DNA of 64,000 nucleotides, taken from positions 2,004,035 through 2,068,034 of the forward strand of contig AGIF02000001.1 of the NCBI GenBank assembly GCA_000227505.4. The letters run 5' to 3'. Made by a program: the position numbers and the translations under genes. Under the pieces are notes generated by a model that saw nothing but the letters and a program-made list of their open reading frames with translations, did no database searches and was not told the origin of the DNA. Source of the DNA: a gamma proteobacterium HIMB55. GTDB lineage: Bacteria > Pseudomonadota > Gammaproteobacteria > Pseudomonadales > Halieaceae. Positions 27,939 through 38,143 of the stretch are shown here, in pieces (within the stretch, counting starts at the first letter, position 1; each line of letters opens with the position of its first letter).

Positions 27939-29531
27939 ATGAATCCTGACCAAGGCGCAGCCGTTGAGGCAAGCGTTGAAACCACCAATCAGGAAAGCCC
28001 TTCGCAAGACGTTTCCGCATCTGAGCCGCCACCAGCTGAAGTAAGCAACGGCGACGATAAGCCCTCGCGAACGCTGAAACTCAACCGATCGTCAGACAAT
28101 ACAGCGGAGGCCACCACTGCCGAACAGGCGGCGTCGGGAGATTCTGCGGCCGATTCAGATGCACCCGCCCAAGAGGAAGGTGAAAATCAAGGCGGTGGGC
28201 GCAATCGAAGAAACCGTAACCGCAGAAATCGTCGCGAGCCGCATGTGCCGTCCGAAAATCCCATGAGCTTGACAGAGCTCAAAACCAAGTCGACACAAGA
28301 ACTCATCGACATGGCGGCGGAAATGGGCATCGAAAACATGGCCCGCTCACGCAAGCAGGACATTATATTCTCGCTGCTTAAGCGTCATGCGAAGAGTGGA
28401 GAAGACATCTTTGGTGACGGTGTCTTGGAAATTTTATCAGATGGCTTCGGCTTCCTGAGATCAGCGGACAGCTCTTTCCTTGCTGGACCCGACGATATTT
28501 ACGTAAGCCCTAGTCAGATTCGACGTTTTAACCTCCGCACCGGTGACACTGTCACAGGTATGATCAGGCCACCCAAGGATTCCGAGCGCTACTTTGCGTT
28601 ACTTAAAGTCAGCGAGGTTAACTTTGAGTCGCCCGAGACAGCGAAAGCAAAGATTCTCTTTGAAAACCTCACGCCATTATTTCCAGATCAGCGCCTCACC
28701 CTAGAAAAAGGGAATGGTTCGACAGAGGATCTAACAGGTCGAATTATCGATTTGTGCTCGCCGATTGGAAAAGGGCAGCGCGGCCTGTTAGTTGCACCGC
28801 CCAAGGCGGGTAAAACGATCATGATGCAGAGCGTCGCTCAGGCAATTATCAGCAACAATCCAGAGTGCTACATCATTGTTCTCCTCATCGACGAGCGCCC
28901 GGAAGAAGTGACCGAAATGCAGCGTTCAGTGGGTGCTCGCGGCGCTGAAGTTGTCGCCTCTACCTTTGATGAGCCTCCCGCCCGTCACGTTCAGGTCGCC
29001 GATATGGTGATTGAGAAAGCTAAGCGACTGGTAGAGCACAAGCGTGACGTTGTCATTCTGTTGGATTCAATTACACGTCTAGCCCGCGCCTACAATACGG
29101 TCGTGCCAAGCTCAGGCAAGGTACTCACCGGTGGCGTCGATGCGCACGCGCTCGAGCGCCCAAAGCGATTCTTCGGTGCAGCGCGTAACATTGAGGAAGG
29201 TGGTAGCCTTTCAATTATCGCAACGGCCCTGACCGAGACCGGCTCCAAAATGGATGAAGTCATCTACGAGGAATTTAAGGGTACCGGTAATATGGAACTT
29301 CACCTTGATCGGAAGATCTCAGAGAAGCGCGTGTACCCTGCCATTAACATCCGACGGTCTGGTACGCGTCGCGAAGAGCTTCTCACTGGAGAAGAAGAAC
29401 TGCAGCGTATGTGGATTCTGCGAAAGCTTCTTCATGGTATGGAAGATCTTCCCGCGATTGAGTTTCTGCTAGATAAACTCAAGGACACCAAGACCAACGA
29501 CGAATTCTTCCGCTCTATGAAGAGGAAGTAG
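27939..29531 (+). CDS. rho: Transcription termination factor Rho, extended N-terminus
   Basis: This 530-residue protein has a C-terminal 420 residues that match canonical Rho: [16 protein letters not shown], the RNA-binding cold-shock region, Walker [21 protein letters not shown], and the Q- and R-loops. It is a hexameric RNA-dependent ATPase that ends transcription. The first 108 residues are an addition rich in Ser, Glu, Ala and Pro, ending in an Arg/Asn block ([12 protein letters not shown], about 90-101). The ATG at 27939 has a purine-rich lead. GTG 27921 and an internal ATG at 28263 are alternatives, the latter giving a normal-sized Rho without an obvious ribosome-binding site. Confidence 0.96.
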   Translation: MNPDQGAAVEASVETTNQESPSQDVSASEPPPAEVSNGDDKPSRTLKLNRSSDNTAEATTAEQAASGDSAADSDAPAQEEGENQGGGRNRRNRNRRNRREPHVPSENPMSLTELKTKSTQELIDMAAEMGIENMARSRKQDIIFSLLKRHAKSGEDIFGDGVLEILSDGFGFLRSADSSFLAGPDDIYVSPSQIRRFNLRTGDTVTGMIRPPKDSERYFALLKVSEVNFESPETAKAKILFENLTPLFPDQRLTLEKGNGSTEDLTGRIIDLCSPIGKGQRGLLVAPPKAGKTIMMQSVAQAIISNNPECYIIVLLIDERPEEVTEMQRSVGARGAEVVASTFDEPPARHVQVADMVIEKAKRLVEHKRDVVILLDSITRLARAYNTVVPSSGKVLTGGVDAHALERPKRFFGAARNIEEGGSLSIIATALTETGSKMDEVIYEEFKGTGNMELHLDRKISEKRVYPAINIRRSGTRREELLTGEEELQRMWILRKLLHGMEDLPAIEFLLDKLKDTKTNDEFFRSMKRK

Positions 29532-29550
29532 TTAGAAGTGACGATAAACA

Positions 29551-29575
29551 AGAGGCGCCGAATGGCGCCTTTTTG
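29551..29575 (+). terminator. Terminator of rho
   Basis: AGGCGCC and GGCGCCT flank GAAT and are followed by TTTTTGCTTTT. A strong intrinsic terminator 21 bases after rho. Confidence 0.9.
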
Positions 29576-29676
29576 CTTTTGAACCAGTGCGGATTACATG
29601 GCAGTTTTGAGACGCGCCAACTACGAGAGACTCGACTGTGTCATGCTATGCACCGATAAAGAAGTGAGATAAAGCT

Positions 29677-31176
29677 ATGAAATTTCGGGACCTCCGAGAA
29701 TTTCTTGACATGCTGGAAGCCAATGGCGATCTGGTACGAATTAAAGAAGAGATCGACCCAAATCTAGAGATGACGGAGATCGCGGATCGTACCCTGCGCG
29801 GCGGAGGCCCAGCTCTGCTATTTGAAAATCCCAAAGGCTACGACGTGCCGCTACTCGCCAACCTTTTCGGAACTGAAAAACGCGTTGCGCAGGGTATGGG
29901 CGCCGACTCAATTGAGGCCCTAAGAGAAATTGGCGAGTTACTGGCCTACTTGCGCCAGCCCGACCCACCCAAGGGTATGCGAGATCTTATTGATAAGGCG
30001 CCGCTACTCAAGAAAGTATTGAACATGGGGCCTAAGACCATCAGTCGTCCGCCCTGCCAGGATGTTGTTATCGATGGAGACGACATCGACCTGAACAAAC
30101 TTCCGATTCAAACCTGTTGGCCCGGGGATGTTGGCCCACTTGTTACCTGGCCGCTGGTTATTACACGAGGACCAGAGAAGCCGCGCATGAATCTCGGTAT
30201 TTACCGCATGCAACTGATTGGTCGAAACAAGCTGATCATGCGATGGCTGTCGCATCGAGGCGGTGCGCTGGATTTCAGAGACTGGTGCCTCAAGCGACCC
30301 GGAGAGCCCTACCCCGTTGCCATTGCGCTGGGTGCCGACCCTGCAACAACGTTGGGTGCGGTAACGCCCGTTCCCGACGCACTCTCCGAATATGCCTTCG
30401 CCGGCTTACTGCGCGGTGGCAAGACCGAGCTCGCAAACTGCCTGACACAGCGATGTAAAGACAACGAACTCCTCGTACCCGCTAACTCTGAGATTATCTT
30501 GGAGGGCTACATAGACCCCGAGGAAATGGCTGACGAAGGTCCGTTTGGTGATCACACCGGTTACTACAACGAAGTTGAAAGCTTCCCTGTGTTTACCGTT
30601 GAAAAGATGACCACGCGAAAGAACCCGATTTATCACAGCACCTACACGGGTCGACCACCGGATGAACCCGCGATTCTGGGTGTTGCGCTTAACGAGGTGT
30701 TTGTCCCGCTGCTGCAAAAACAATTCCCTGAGATCGTCGATTTTTATCTCCCACCGGAAGGCTGCTCCTACAGGATGGCAGTCGTAAGCATGCGTAAAGA
30801 GTATCCGGGGCATGCAAAACGAGTAATGCTAGGCATATGGTCTTTTTTGCGCCAGTTTATGTACACCAAGTTCATCATTGTTACTGATGAGGATGTCGAT
30901 GTACGCAACTGGGAAGACGTTATTTGGGCCATGACGACGCGAATGGATCCGCGCCGGGACTCGGTCTTTATCGACAATACACCGATTGATTATCTGGATT
31001 TTGCATCACCCGTTGCCGGACTCGGCTCAAAAGTAGGTATGGATGCCACCAACAAGTGGGAAGGTGAGACCGATCGCGAGTGGGGAACCTCGATTCAAAT
31101 GAGCGAGGACGTCAAAACAAAAGTTGATGACATGTGGGACTCCCTAGGAATCACACTGCCCGGACGAAGAAAATAA
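29677..31176 (+). CDS. ubiD: 4-hydroxy-3-polyprenylbenzoate decarboxylase
   Basis: This 499-residue UbiD uses prenylated FMN to decarboxylate the ubiquinone precursor. The prFMN-binding arginine region ([18 protein letters not shown]) and the catalytic glutamate region ([12 protein letters not shown]) are intact, and the length equals that of E. coli UbiD. The partner that makes prFMN (ubiX) is not in the window. It converges with hemY. Ubiquinone accessory gene ubiK lies about 16 kb on. Confidence 0.96.
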   Translation: MKFRDLREFLDMLEANGDLVRIKEEIDPNLEMTEIADRTLRGGGPALLFENPKGYDVPLLANLFGTEKRVAQGMGADSIEALREIGELLAYLRQPDPPKGMRDLIDKAPLLKKVLNMGPKTISRPPCQDVVIDGDDIDLNKLPIQTCWPGDVGPLVTWPLVITRGPEKPRMNLGIYRMQLIGRNKLIMRWLSHRGGALDFRDWCLKRPGEPYPVAIALGADPATTLGAVTPVPDALSEYAFAGLLRGGKTELANCLTQRCKDNELLVPANSEIILEGYIDPEEMADEGPFGDHTGYYNEVESFPVFTVEKMTTRKNPIYHSTYTGRPPDEPAILGVALNEVFVPLLQKQFPEIVDFYLPPEGCSYRMAVVSMRKEYPGHAKRVMLGIWSFLRQFMYTKFIIVTDEDVDVRNWEDVIWAMTTRMDPRRDSVFIDNTPIDYLDFASPVAGLGSKVGMDATNKWEGETDREWGTSIQMSEDVKTKVDDMWDSLGITLPGRRK

Positions 31177-31258
31177 AAAAACAGCGCCTTAAGCGAAGAT
31201 CAAGTAAGTCTGAGTGACCCTACGCTGCTTGGCTATGCCAGTACTGAGGGCCTAGCGC

Positions 31259-32071
31259 TTAGAATACTTTTTGAAGTCTACGAACGCCCAATGCTTTTAT
31301 TAAGTGCTCTGATGCGCGCTTCTTGTGCGCCTCGATCAAAAGGTCATCACCGGCATCGCCGGCAAGTGCATTAGCCTTCAGTAGAGTTACCGCCAACGAT
31401 GCAGCGCCATTTTTTTCGGTCGCCGCGAACTGAGTCAGTCGTTCCAGGAGTTGCTCTGCATTTTTAGGCTGATAAACAGCAAGCACGCCGTTCAAGGCAT
31501 CCTGCCAAGAAGACTTAGCAGACTCCAAAAGCATCACGTCAACATCGTTTGTTGCACCCAGTTGATGAAGTCGCGCGATGTACTCGACCCTCAAAGCTAC
31601 GTCAGCCTTATCTGACGCTGCGGCCTTGCTCCAGATCTTGTTAAGTTGTGCGGGCTTTTGGCTGGAACGAATTTGCCGCAATAGAAGCCACTGCTTGATG
31701 CGCTTTGCTCGCGACTCAGAGTGCCACGATGACTTCTCCAACTTGCCTACTTTACTTGCTATGCCCGCTGTATCTTCAGCCAAAGCATCATCGAGACTAG
31801 CGTGAATGAGTTCTAGATTTTGCTCCTCTTTGCGCTTGCCCAACCAACGGCCGAGACCAGGGACCACGCCCAATATGCCTCCTACTAATCGCCCAGCGAA
31901 TCGCATGAAGATAAACAACGCGGTAGCAGCAAGAATCAAAGCTACCAGGCTTGTCTCAAGCCGATAGCCCGCCACCTGCAGTAGTGCATAACCCGGGTCT
32001 CGGGAAATAAATGACGCGAGGGCAACACCTGCGATTAATCCCGCAGTGATAACCCACAACCATCGCTTCAT
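31259..32071 (-). CDS. hemY: HemY-like haem-biosynthesis membrane protein, short form
   Basis: A 270-residue protein with two N-terminal membrane helices (about 3-22 and 38-57) and the ALLIASRDPGYVLL-like start of HemY (here SFISRDPGYALLQVAGY), followed by a helical region. E. coli HemY is near 400 residues; this one has lost part of the TPR-like C-terminus. Its function in proteobacteria is unclear; it is encoded with hemCDX. It overlaps hemX by four bases (ATGA), so translation is probably coupled. Confidence 0.8.
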   Translation of the reverse strand: MKRWLWVITAGLIAGVALASFISRDPGYALLQVAGYRLETSLVALILAATALFIFMRFAGRLVGGILGVVPGLGRWLGKRKEEQNLELIHASLDDALAEDTAGIASKVGKLEKSSWHSESRAKRIKQWLLLRQIRSSQKPAQLNKIWSKAAASDKADVALRVEYIARLHQLGATNDVDVMLLESAKSSWQDALNGVLAVYQPKNAEQLLERLTQFAATEKNGAASLAVTLLKANALAGDAGDDLLIEAHKKRASEHLIKALGVRRLQKVF

Positions 32072-33240
32072 TCGGGATCTCCCGCCGGCACTTGATCGCT
32101 GGAATGCGTATTGAGAGACCCACTGGGACCTTCTGCATCGCCCCTGCCTCTAGACGCATCACTGACAAGCTTTAAAGACTCAAGCGCAGGCAATTCCAGT
32201 CTCAAAGGAGTTGCGCTGAGATCTGCTAACTCTTCTTTAATCGCCGACAGAGAAGGATCGCCATTCGACGACAGGAGTTCTTCCAATAGCCCTCCGGCTC
32301 GCGCAAGGGAATCGGTAAAACTCTCTGAATCTCTCATGAGTAACGCCACGCGTGCCTGCTCGATATTGAGCTTTGTCGAGAGGACCACAAACCGTGACCA
32401 ATCCGAGGTTCTCGGTTTTTGCTTGGGAGATTCAACTTCAGTGATAACAAAATAAGAAGCGAGTGTATCGAGCGCTTGCTCCCAGAGGGTCAAAGATGAG
32501 GTTAGCTCGAATGAACTCGCATCGGTATCGCTATTTTTCGAAGCATCGGATCCTGCACCTCCAACCGAAGGGGCAAATGCCGTTAAGTCCAGCGTTTGAA
32601 TTTGCCGATCCAGTGCTGACAGACGCCCCATCAAACCCACCATATCGAGCTGTTCAGCCGCTCTTAACTGCGTGCGATCGAATGCAATAGCGGATCGAAT
32701 AGCACTTACGTCATCGGCAGAGTCGCTCTTAAGCAAGACATCAGCCTGAGATAGAAGGCTCAGGGCGCCGGGCACGTCACCCGCGAACTGTAAGCGCTGA
32801 CTAGCGAGACGAATATTGAAAGCAGCCTCCGTCCGTCTCCAGGCACCCTGGTCAATTTTCGACATTCGGTTCAGAAGGTGATTCGCCTCATTGAGCTTCC
32901 CTGCTGCACGCTCTTCAATACCGCGAATTGAATCTAGCTCTGCCGAGAAACGAGTGACGGCCGACTGTAAAGCAGCCGATGTGGCGCCTTCGCTTTTCTT
33001 GACTTCAGTGTCGATCAGCGTCGCCAAATCCCTAGCTAAGACCTGGTCAGCCTCAGCCAAGGAAGCAAGATTTTGTTCGACTTCTGCCTGTTTGGCTTGG
33101 AAGGCTTCAACCTCGGGCCACATATAGACGTACCCCGCCGCGCCAGTGCCAGCCAAAACGAGTAAAACCAGCAAACGCACCAACGTACTTAACCAAGTTG
33201 ATGCTGATGCTGGTTTGCTGCGGGCGGTCTGCTCGCTCAT
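32068..33240 (-). CDS. hemX: HemX-like membrane protein of the haem cluster
   Basis: A 390-residue single-pass membrane protein: short cytoplasmic tail, helix at about 20-40 (LVRLLVLLVLAGTGAAGY), then a long Ala/Glu/Gln-rich coiled-coil segment and a C-terminal periplasmic domain. Once named uroporphyrin-III methyltransferase, the family shows no methyltransferase motifs and its role is unsettled. The ATG at 33240 follows AAGGGAC; an upstream in-frame ATG at 33306 lies inside hemD and is unlikely. It sits 25 bases after hemD. Confidence 0.82.
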   Translation of the reverse strand: MSEQTARSKPASASTWLSTLVRLLVLLVLAGTGAAGYVYMWPEVEAFQAKQAEVEQNLASLAEADQVLARDLATLIDTEVKKSEGATSAALQSAVTRFSAELDSIRGIEERAAGKLNEANHLLNRMSKIDQGAWRRTEAAFNIRLASQRLQFAGDVPGALSLLSQADVLLKSDSADDVSAIRSAIAFDRTQLRAAEQLDMVGLMGRLSALDRQIQTLDLTAFAPSVGGAGSDASKNSDTDASSFELTSSLTLWEQALDTLASYFVITEVESPKQKPRTSDWSRFVVLSTKLNIEQARVALLMRDSESFTDSLARAGGLLEELLSSNGDPSLSAIKEELADLSATPLRLELPALESLKLVSDASRGRGDAEGPSGSLNTHSSDQVPAGDPE

Positions 33241-33265
33241 GAATTTGTCCCTTTGTAAACGTAGC

Positions 33266-34006
33266 TCAGGACAGTGTAGACAATACCTCGAGTAACGCCT
33301 CATCACTGGCCCCCGCCGCTACTATACGCGATTGCCAGCCCAGCTCTCGAGCCTGATTTTCAACACGATCTGACGGCAGGATGACTGTGTGCCTTTCGCG
33401 AGCGTTCACGCCGCAAACTGCGCAAAGTTCTTCAAGACGCGAAAGTGTCTCACCGCTGGCGATATGAATATAGCGTGGCTCTGCACTGTCTAACGCATCC
33501 GAAACTGTGCTCCGTGGAACGGATGGCCAGATCCGCCGATAGCAATTAACTTCAGTGACACTAAGCCCCTGCTCACTTAGCACCGAGCTAATTAAATCGC
33601 GACCTCCTTCACCCTTTATTAGGGCAATGCGATTAAGCGAGCGAGGCGAACTCTTATCCGTTTCATTAAGCAGTTCAAGTAGCCCTTCGGAATCTTCGCG
33701 ATCGGGACTACTCGCATCGATACCGTTATCGCTCAGCAGCTCTCTCGTCTTTCTGCCCACGGCCAACACTCTCGTTGAGGCGCTGAGGCAAGCACCCATG
33801 ACATGACTGAGACCGTGCGTCACGGCATTCGCCGATGTAAAAATGAAGGTCTTACTATTCTCAAGCTCAGTCTCAACGGCAGACCCCATAGCCACTTGCT
33901 CTATTTCCATTAATGGCAGGGCTGTTGCTATGAATCCGCTGTTTGCGAGGAGATCTAGCTGCCGCTTCACATCAGATTCGGCGCGTGTGAGAACAACATG
34001 AATCAC
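33266..34006 (-). CDS. hemD: Uroporphyrinogen-III synthase
   Basis: A 246-residue enzyme that cyclises hydroxymethylbilane to uroporphyrinogen III with inversion of ring D. The sequence is variable in this family; supporting marks are [19 protein letters not shown], the YRRIWP segment and the position between hemC and hemX. The ATG overlaps the hemC stop (ATGA), implying translational coupling. Confidence 0.92.
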   Translation of the reverse strand: MIHVVLTRAESDVKRQLDLLANSGFIATALPLMEIEQVAMGSAVETELENSKTFIFTSANAVTHGLSHVMGACLSASTRVLAVGRKTRELLSDNGIDASSPDREDSEGLLELLNETDKSSPRSLNRIALIKGEGGRDLISSVLSEQGLSVTEVNCYRRIWPSVPRSTVSDALDSAEPRYIHIASGETLSRLEELCAVCGVNARERHTVILPSDRVENQARELGWQSRIVAAGASDEALLEVLSTLS

Positions 34007-34911
34007 GATCGTGCTGCGGTAAGAATCTCTGCTGCGCCCATTTCCAGCAGCGCTTCAGCTACTTCTAATCCCAATGCTTCAGGATCCGTACCGCGAGCTT
34101 CTGCAGCGATGACGTTTGCGCCGTCAGGGGAACCAACGCGAGCGCGAAGCCACAGGCTATCGCCTTCAGTCACGGCAAAGCTGGCGATCGGTACGTCGCA
34201 GCCACCATCCAACTTACGAACCACCGTTCGCTCAGCGATGACGCGCCGTGCTGTCTCGTCGTGCGCCAGCGGCGCCAGCAATTCAGCCACACTGGCGTCC
34301 GAGGAGCGGTACTCGATCCCAACAGCGCCTTGTCCACCAGCAGGGAGTAGAAAGTCTTCATCGATTGCAGCGCCAATCCGGTCATCAAAACCCAATCGCT
34401 TGAGGCCAGCACAGGCTAGGATAATTGCATCGAACTCTCCCGCATCGAGTTTCGCCAGCCGCGTATTGACGTTGCCTCGGAGGAAACCAATATCGAGATC
34501 TGGGCGTCGCTGCATTACCTGACATGAGCGGCGCAAACTCGAGGTGCCTAACTTCGCGCCATGCGGCAGTGAATCGAAACTATCAACGCCAACCAGGGCA
34601 TCACGTGGATCCTCGCGTTCACAGATAACTCCCAGTGTAAGACCCGGTGGCAACTCCATGGGGACATCCTTCATCGAGTGAACGGCAATATCGGCTCGCT
34701 CGTCCATCAAAGCGGTCTCTAGCTCTTTAACGAAGAGACCTTTACCACCCACTTTATACAATGGCTTATCGAGTAGCTGATCCCCACGGGACGTCATACC
34801 GAGAAGCTTCACTTCAATGCCGGGATGGTGGCGCTTCAACTCCGCCTCAACAAAGTGCGCTTGCCACAGCGCGAGTGGACTCTCGCGCGTCGCGATCGTA
34901 ATTGAATTCAT
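34003..34911 (-). CDS. hemC: Hydroxymethylbilane synthase
   Basis: This 302-residue porphobilinogen deaminase assembles four porphobilinogens into hydroxymethylbilane. [10 protein letters not shown] near the N-terminus, the GTSSLRR and [10 protein letters not shown] arginines, and the dipyrromethane-carrying cysteine in LDGGCDVPI are all visible. The ATG at 34911 has a clear GGGGGA site. Transcription is divergent from argH across 112 bases, exactly as in Pseudomonas. Confidence 0.96.
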   Translation of the reverse strand: MNSITIATRESPLALWQAHFVEAELKRHHPGIEVKLLGMTSRGDQLLDKPLYKVGGKGLFVKELETALMDERADIAVHSMKDVPMELPPGLTLGVICEREDPRDALVGVDSFDSLPHGAKLGTSSLRRSCQVMQRRPDLDIGFLRGNVNTRLAKLDAGEFDAIILACAGLKRLGFDDRIGAAIDEDFLLPAGGQGAVGIEYRSSDASVAELLAPLAHDETARRVIAERTVVRKLDGGCDVPIASFAVTEGDSLWLRARVGSPDGANVIAAEARGTDPEALGLEVAEALLEMGAAEILTAARS

Positions 34912-34976
34912 ACATCCCCCTGATGTTTTTATTTTTCCGCTTTTGTTTTCAGCGCAACGCTTACACAAGCCGTCAC

Positions 34977-35005
34977 TTGTACCTGATACAATAGCAGACT
35001 GTAAA
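34977..35005 (+). promoter_or_regulatory. Candidate sigma70 promoter of argH
   Basis: TTGTAC (34977-34982) and TGTAAA (35000-35005) are spaced 17 bases, and the argH start follows 18 bases later. The match is moderate and was judged by eye. Confidence 0.35.
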
Positions 35006-35023
35006 TTACGAGAAGTTTATCGC

Positions 35024-36421
35024 GTGTCCAGTTCTTTAGACAGTCATACAAGCCAAACTTGGGGCGGAAGATTTAGCGAGGCCACTGATGCCTTCGTACA
35101 AGAATTTACCGCCTCGTATTCGTTTGATCATATTCTCGCGCATTACGACGTGCAGGGATCACGCGCCCACGCCGATATGCTTGCCGCCTGTGGCATTTTG
35201 AGTAGCGATGACTTGAAAGACATTCATCGAGGTCTCGACCAGGTGCTGACCGAGATCGACGCCGGCGAATTCATATGGCAAGTAGAGCTTGAAGATGTGC
35301 ACATGAACATCGAGGCTCGACTGACTGAGATCATTGGTGATGCGGGCAAACGGCTTCACACGGGTCGATCGCGTAACGATCAAGTTGCCACCGATATTCG
35401 TCTATACCTGCGGGCAGCAATCGATAGCATCCGCGGCCAGCTGACTCGCTTGAGAACAGGGCTAATCGATCAAGCCGAGACCTACGCCTATACTGTTATG
35501 CCCGGCTTCACCCACCTACAAGTCGCACAGCCGGTAACCTTTGGCCACCACTTACTGGCGTGGAACGAGATGCTCGCGCGAGATGATGGCCGTCTGGCCG
35601 ACTGCGCAGAGCGTATGAACCTGTGTCCGCTGGGTGCTGCTGCACTGGCAGGCACGTCCTATCCAATTAATCGACACATGACTGCAGAGGCACTTGGCTT
35701 TTCGGCGCCCACAGAAAACTCGCTAGACTCGGTCAGTGATAGAGACTTTGCTATTGAGTTCACGGCGGCCGCTGCGATCACCATGATGCACCTGTCGCGA
35801 ATGGCGGAAGAGATGATTATTTGGACCAGTGCCCAGTTTGCATTCGTCGACTTACCCGATCGCTTTTGTACCGGCTCCTCGATCATGCCGCAAAAGAAAA
35901 ATCCTGACGTCCCTGAACTCATCAGGGGAAAAGCGGGCCGGGTACAAGGGCATCTCGTTGCCTTGATCACTCTGATGAAGGGCCAACCGCTGGCTTACAA
36001 CAAGGACAACCAGGAAGACAAAGAGCCTTTGTTCGATGCAGTGAAAACTCTGCACGATTCACTGCTGGCATTTGCGGATCTCGTGCCGGCAATGAAAGCG
36101 AAGCCGCAGTCGATGCGCCGTGCGGCGAGCTTGGGCCATCCAACAGCAACGGACCTTGCAGACTACCTTGTGCGCAAAGGCGTCGCCTTCCGGGATGCAC
36201 ATGAAATCGTGGGGACAGCCGTTGGTATGGCAGAGACCAAAGGCATCGACGTTGGTGAGCTATCGCTGGAAGACTTACAAACACTCTCATCACTGATAGA
36301 AAACGATGTGTTTAAAGTGCTGACGCTAGAAGGTTCCGTTGCTGCCAGGGACCATATCGGAGGCACTGCGCCTCGTCAGGTGCGATTGGCAGCGGAACGC
36401 GCTAGAGCAAAACTTAGCTAA
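35024..36421 (+). CDS. argH: Argininosuccinate lyase
   Basis: A 465-residue lyase that splits argininosuccinate into arginine and fumarate, the last step of arginine synthesis. The signature [12 protein letters not shown], the THLQVAQP histidine region and the early WGGRF are present. The likely start is GTG at 35024 with AGAAG eight bases upstream; the frame stays open further up but only over the hemC start. It is divergent from hemC. Confidence 0.95.
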   Translation: MSSSLDSHTSQTWGGRFSEATDAFVQEFTASYSFDHILAHYDVQGSRAHADMLAACGILSSDDLKDIHRGLDQVLTEIDAGEFIWQVELEDVHMNIEARLTEIIGDAGKRLHTGRSRNDQVATDIRLYLRAAIDSIRGQLTRLRTGLIDQAETYAYTVMPGFTHLQVAQPVTFGHHLLAWNEMLARDDGRLADCAERMNLCPLGAAALAGTSYPINRHMTAEALGFSAPTENSLDSVSDRDFAIEFTAAAAITMMHLSRMAEEMIIWTSAQFAFVDLPDRFCTGSSIMPQKKNPDVPELIRGKAGRVQGHLVALITLMKGQPLAYNKDNQEDKEPLFDAVKTLHDSLLAFADLVPAMKAKPQSMRRAASLGHPTATDLADYLVRKGVAFRDAHEIVGTAVGMAETKGIDVGELSLEDLQTLSSLIENDVFKVLTLEGSVAARDHIGGTAPRQVRLAAERARAKLS

Positions 36422-36597
36422 AGCCATTAGGCTCTCTTGGAGAGCCAACACCGAATCGCTCAAGAGCCCTGAATCCCAATTCCACCAGCTGGCTCTAAGC
36501 GCTAACGCCAGCGCAAACACCGAAATGAGATAACGAGCTCCAGTATTACGGCGACAAGCTAGCTCGTTAGTTATGAGAAGATGTCGATAGCGTCGAT

Positions 36598-37602
36598 CTA
36601 CGGGCGATAGTGGAGCGATGCTTGAAAGATGATGTCGGGAGCACTCTCGACAACGATATCCTCGGCGAAGCTGATATCGATCGCCCACTTGCTGGTGAGC
36701 TGCCTGCGCAAACCCAAACTGAGCATCGCTGCCGGCTCTCCAAGTGCATCCAGCGAGCTATCTAGTAGCGCCGAGTGACTATCGATTTGCCCAATTAGCG
36801 CCCATCGCTCATTAAAATGCCACTCCGCAGAGAGTCCACCAAACCAAATCCAGTCCCGCTGTTCAGGACCAAGTAGAGAACTGTCGCCCACCGAAGTGAC
36901 GCCTAACTGCCCATGCCAGTAAAGCGGAAGCTCACTTCTGTGAGCACCACTGAAGCGCGTAACACCGTAAAGGTCTGACGATCCACTCCCCGTCCACTCA
37001 CTGCTATCCCCTGTGCTCGCTTTGTAACCGACCGCATAAGCGATCTGCAGGTCTCGCTGACGCTCACCCATAAACGTGAGTTCAAGTGTTGCATCGCCAA
37101 GACGAGAGGCGGACTCAAACAAAGCACTATCGATTTGGGGGCTCGCAAATTGATACAGAAGTTGATCCTCAGGTACCTCACTTCGTCCGCCGTCCGGCAT
37201 ACCAAAAAAGTCATGCCAGCGGTTTATATAGCCATCAGTGAACCCACCACCATGCCGTGTAAAAGGCACGACAGCGCTAAGCTCCCAGTCTGGTGAAATA
37301 CCCCACCGAAGTCCCAGACTATGGCGTTGCGTTTCGCCATCAAAAAACACGGTTTCGTCACTGCGCGCTTGGGAAACAAAATGAGTTGCGATATCGGAGT
37401 GTAAGGTAACCGATAGGCCCTCACGGATATCGGCTGAACGTTGCGATGGGAGAGCCAGCAATGCGGCCATCGGCGATAAGTTCTCCACCCAGAGAGGTTC
37501 ATGGATCGCATCAGCGAACGAAAGAGACGTGGTAATGAAACCAAGCGCTGCAAACGTTGGCCGATATATCAAGGCCTTACCAAACGATGGTTTCGCCCGC
37601 AT
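36598..37602 (-). CDS. DUF3187-family outer-membrane-like protein
   Basis: A 334-residue protein with an N-terminal hydrophobic leader (LIYRPTFAALGFITTSLSFADA). The body is rich in alternating hydrophobic strands and aromatic residues (HSLGLRWGISPDWELSAVVP, WALIGQIDSHSALL), typical of a beta-barrel. The pattern matches DUF3187 as I know it; the function is not established. The ATG at 37602 lies inside the end of cyaY, a 26-base overlap on the same strand, suggesting co-transcription. An upstream frame extension is probably not translated. Confidence 0.72.
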   Translation of the reverse strand: MRAKPSFGKALIYRPTFAALGFITTSLSFADAIHEPLWVENLSPMAALLALPSQRSADIREGLSVTLHSDIATHFVSQARSDETVFFDGETQRHSLGLRWGISPDWELSAVVPFTRHGGGFTDGYINRWHDFFGMPDGGRSEVPEDQLLYQFASPQIDSALFESASRLGDATLELTFMGERQRDLQIAYAVGYKASTGDSSEWTGSGSSDLYGVTRFSGAHRSELPLYWHGQLGVTSVGDSSLLGPEQRDWIWFGGLSAEWHFNERWALIGQIDSHSALLDSSLDALGEPAAMLSLGLRRQLTSKWAIDISFAEDIVVESAPDIIFQASLHYRP

Positions 37603-37897
37603 GCTCTGTAAGCTCGGCACCGAGAAGCTCCTTAAAGGCGCGCTCGGTTTTTGTATCCACCCAGTCTTCAACACTCTCCTGCCAAACAAAGTGAAAGCCA
37701 CCCCCTGGCGTTGCCAACCAGAGTTGCTCAACAGCGGGTTGCCGGGAGAAAACAAAGACGACGCGATTCGCAAACGTGACGTTAATTACGCCTTCTGCAA
37801 CGGTAATGTCAGGATCAGAGTCGAGTGCCTCTAAACGATTTTCGACATCCTCAAAGGTATCTTCGATGCACTCGTAATAGCGGGCAGATGCGCTCAT
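37577..37897 (-). CDS. cyaY: Bacterial frataxin
   Basis: A 106-residue protein with an acidic first helix (ECIEDTFEDVENRLEALD) that binds iron and the conserved WLATPGGGFHF and W-containing strand pattern. CyaY regulates iron-sulfur cluster assembly by binding IscS. It is divergent from lptM-lysA and partly overlaps the DUF3187 gene downstream. Synteny with Pseudomonas supports the call. Confidence 0.94.
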   Translation of the reverse strand: MSASARYYECIEDTFEDVENRLEALDSDPDITVAEGVINVTFANRVVFVFSRQPAVEQLWLATPGGGFHFVWQESVEDWVDTKTERAFKELLGAELTEHAGETIVW

Positions 37898-38024
37898 GCC
37901 GTCTCCTGAATATTGTTAAATAAATGCAAAAAATGTCGAGCACAAAGATAACGACTTCCTGCCCATGAGTCACGGTAGCGTGACGAAGCAGTGATATACT
38001 CGCGTTTTGTCATCGGTGCGCCAA

Positions 38025-38135
38025 GTGAAAATTGTTACGACTTTAGGGCTTATCTGTGTGCTGGCACTGACTGCGGCCTGTGGGCAACCGGGCGAACTTC
38101 GCCTTCCGGCACCACAACCACCTTCATCTAATTAA
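38025..38135 (+). CDS. lptM: Tiny LPS-assembly lipoprotein
   Basis: A 36-codon gene easily missed by gene finders. It encodes a short hydrophobic leader ending in LTAAC (C19) followed by GQPGELRLPAPQ, matching the CGQxGxLxLP start of LptM (YifL in E. coli, LppL in Pseudomonas). LptM is an outer-membrane lipoprotein that helps the LptDE translocon mature. Threonine at the -3 position of the lipobox is unusual. The start is GTG at 38025 or GTG at 38016, both with weak ribosome-binding sites. It lies eight bases before lysA in the conserved cyaY-lptM-lysA-dapF order. Confidence 0.82.
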   Translation: MKIVTTLGLICVLALTAACGQPGELRLPAPQPPSSN

Positions 38136-38143
38136 CCAATACT

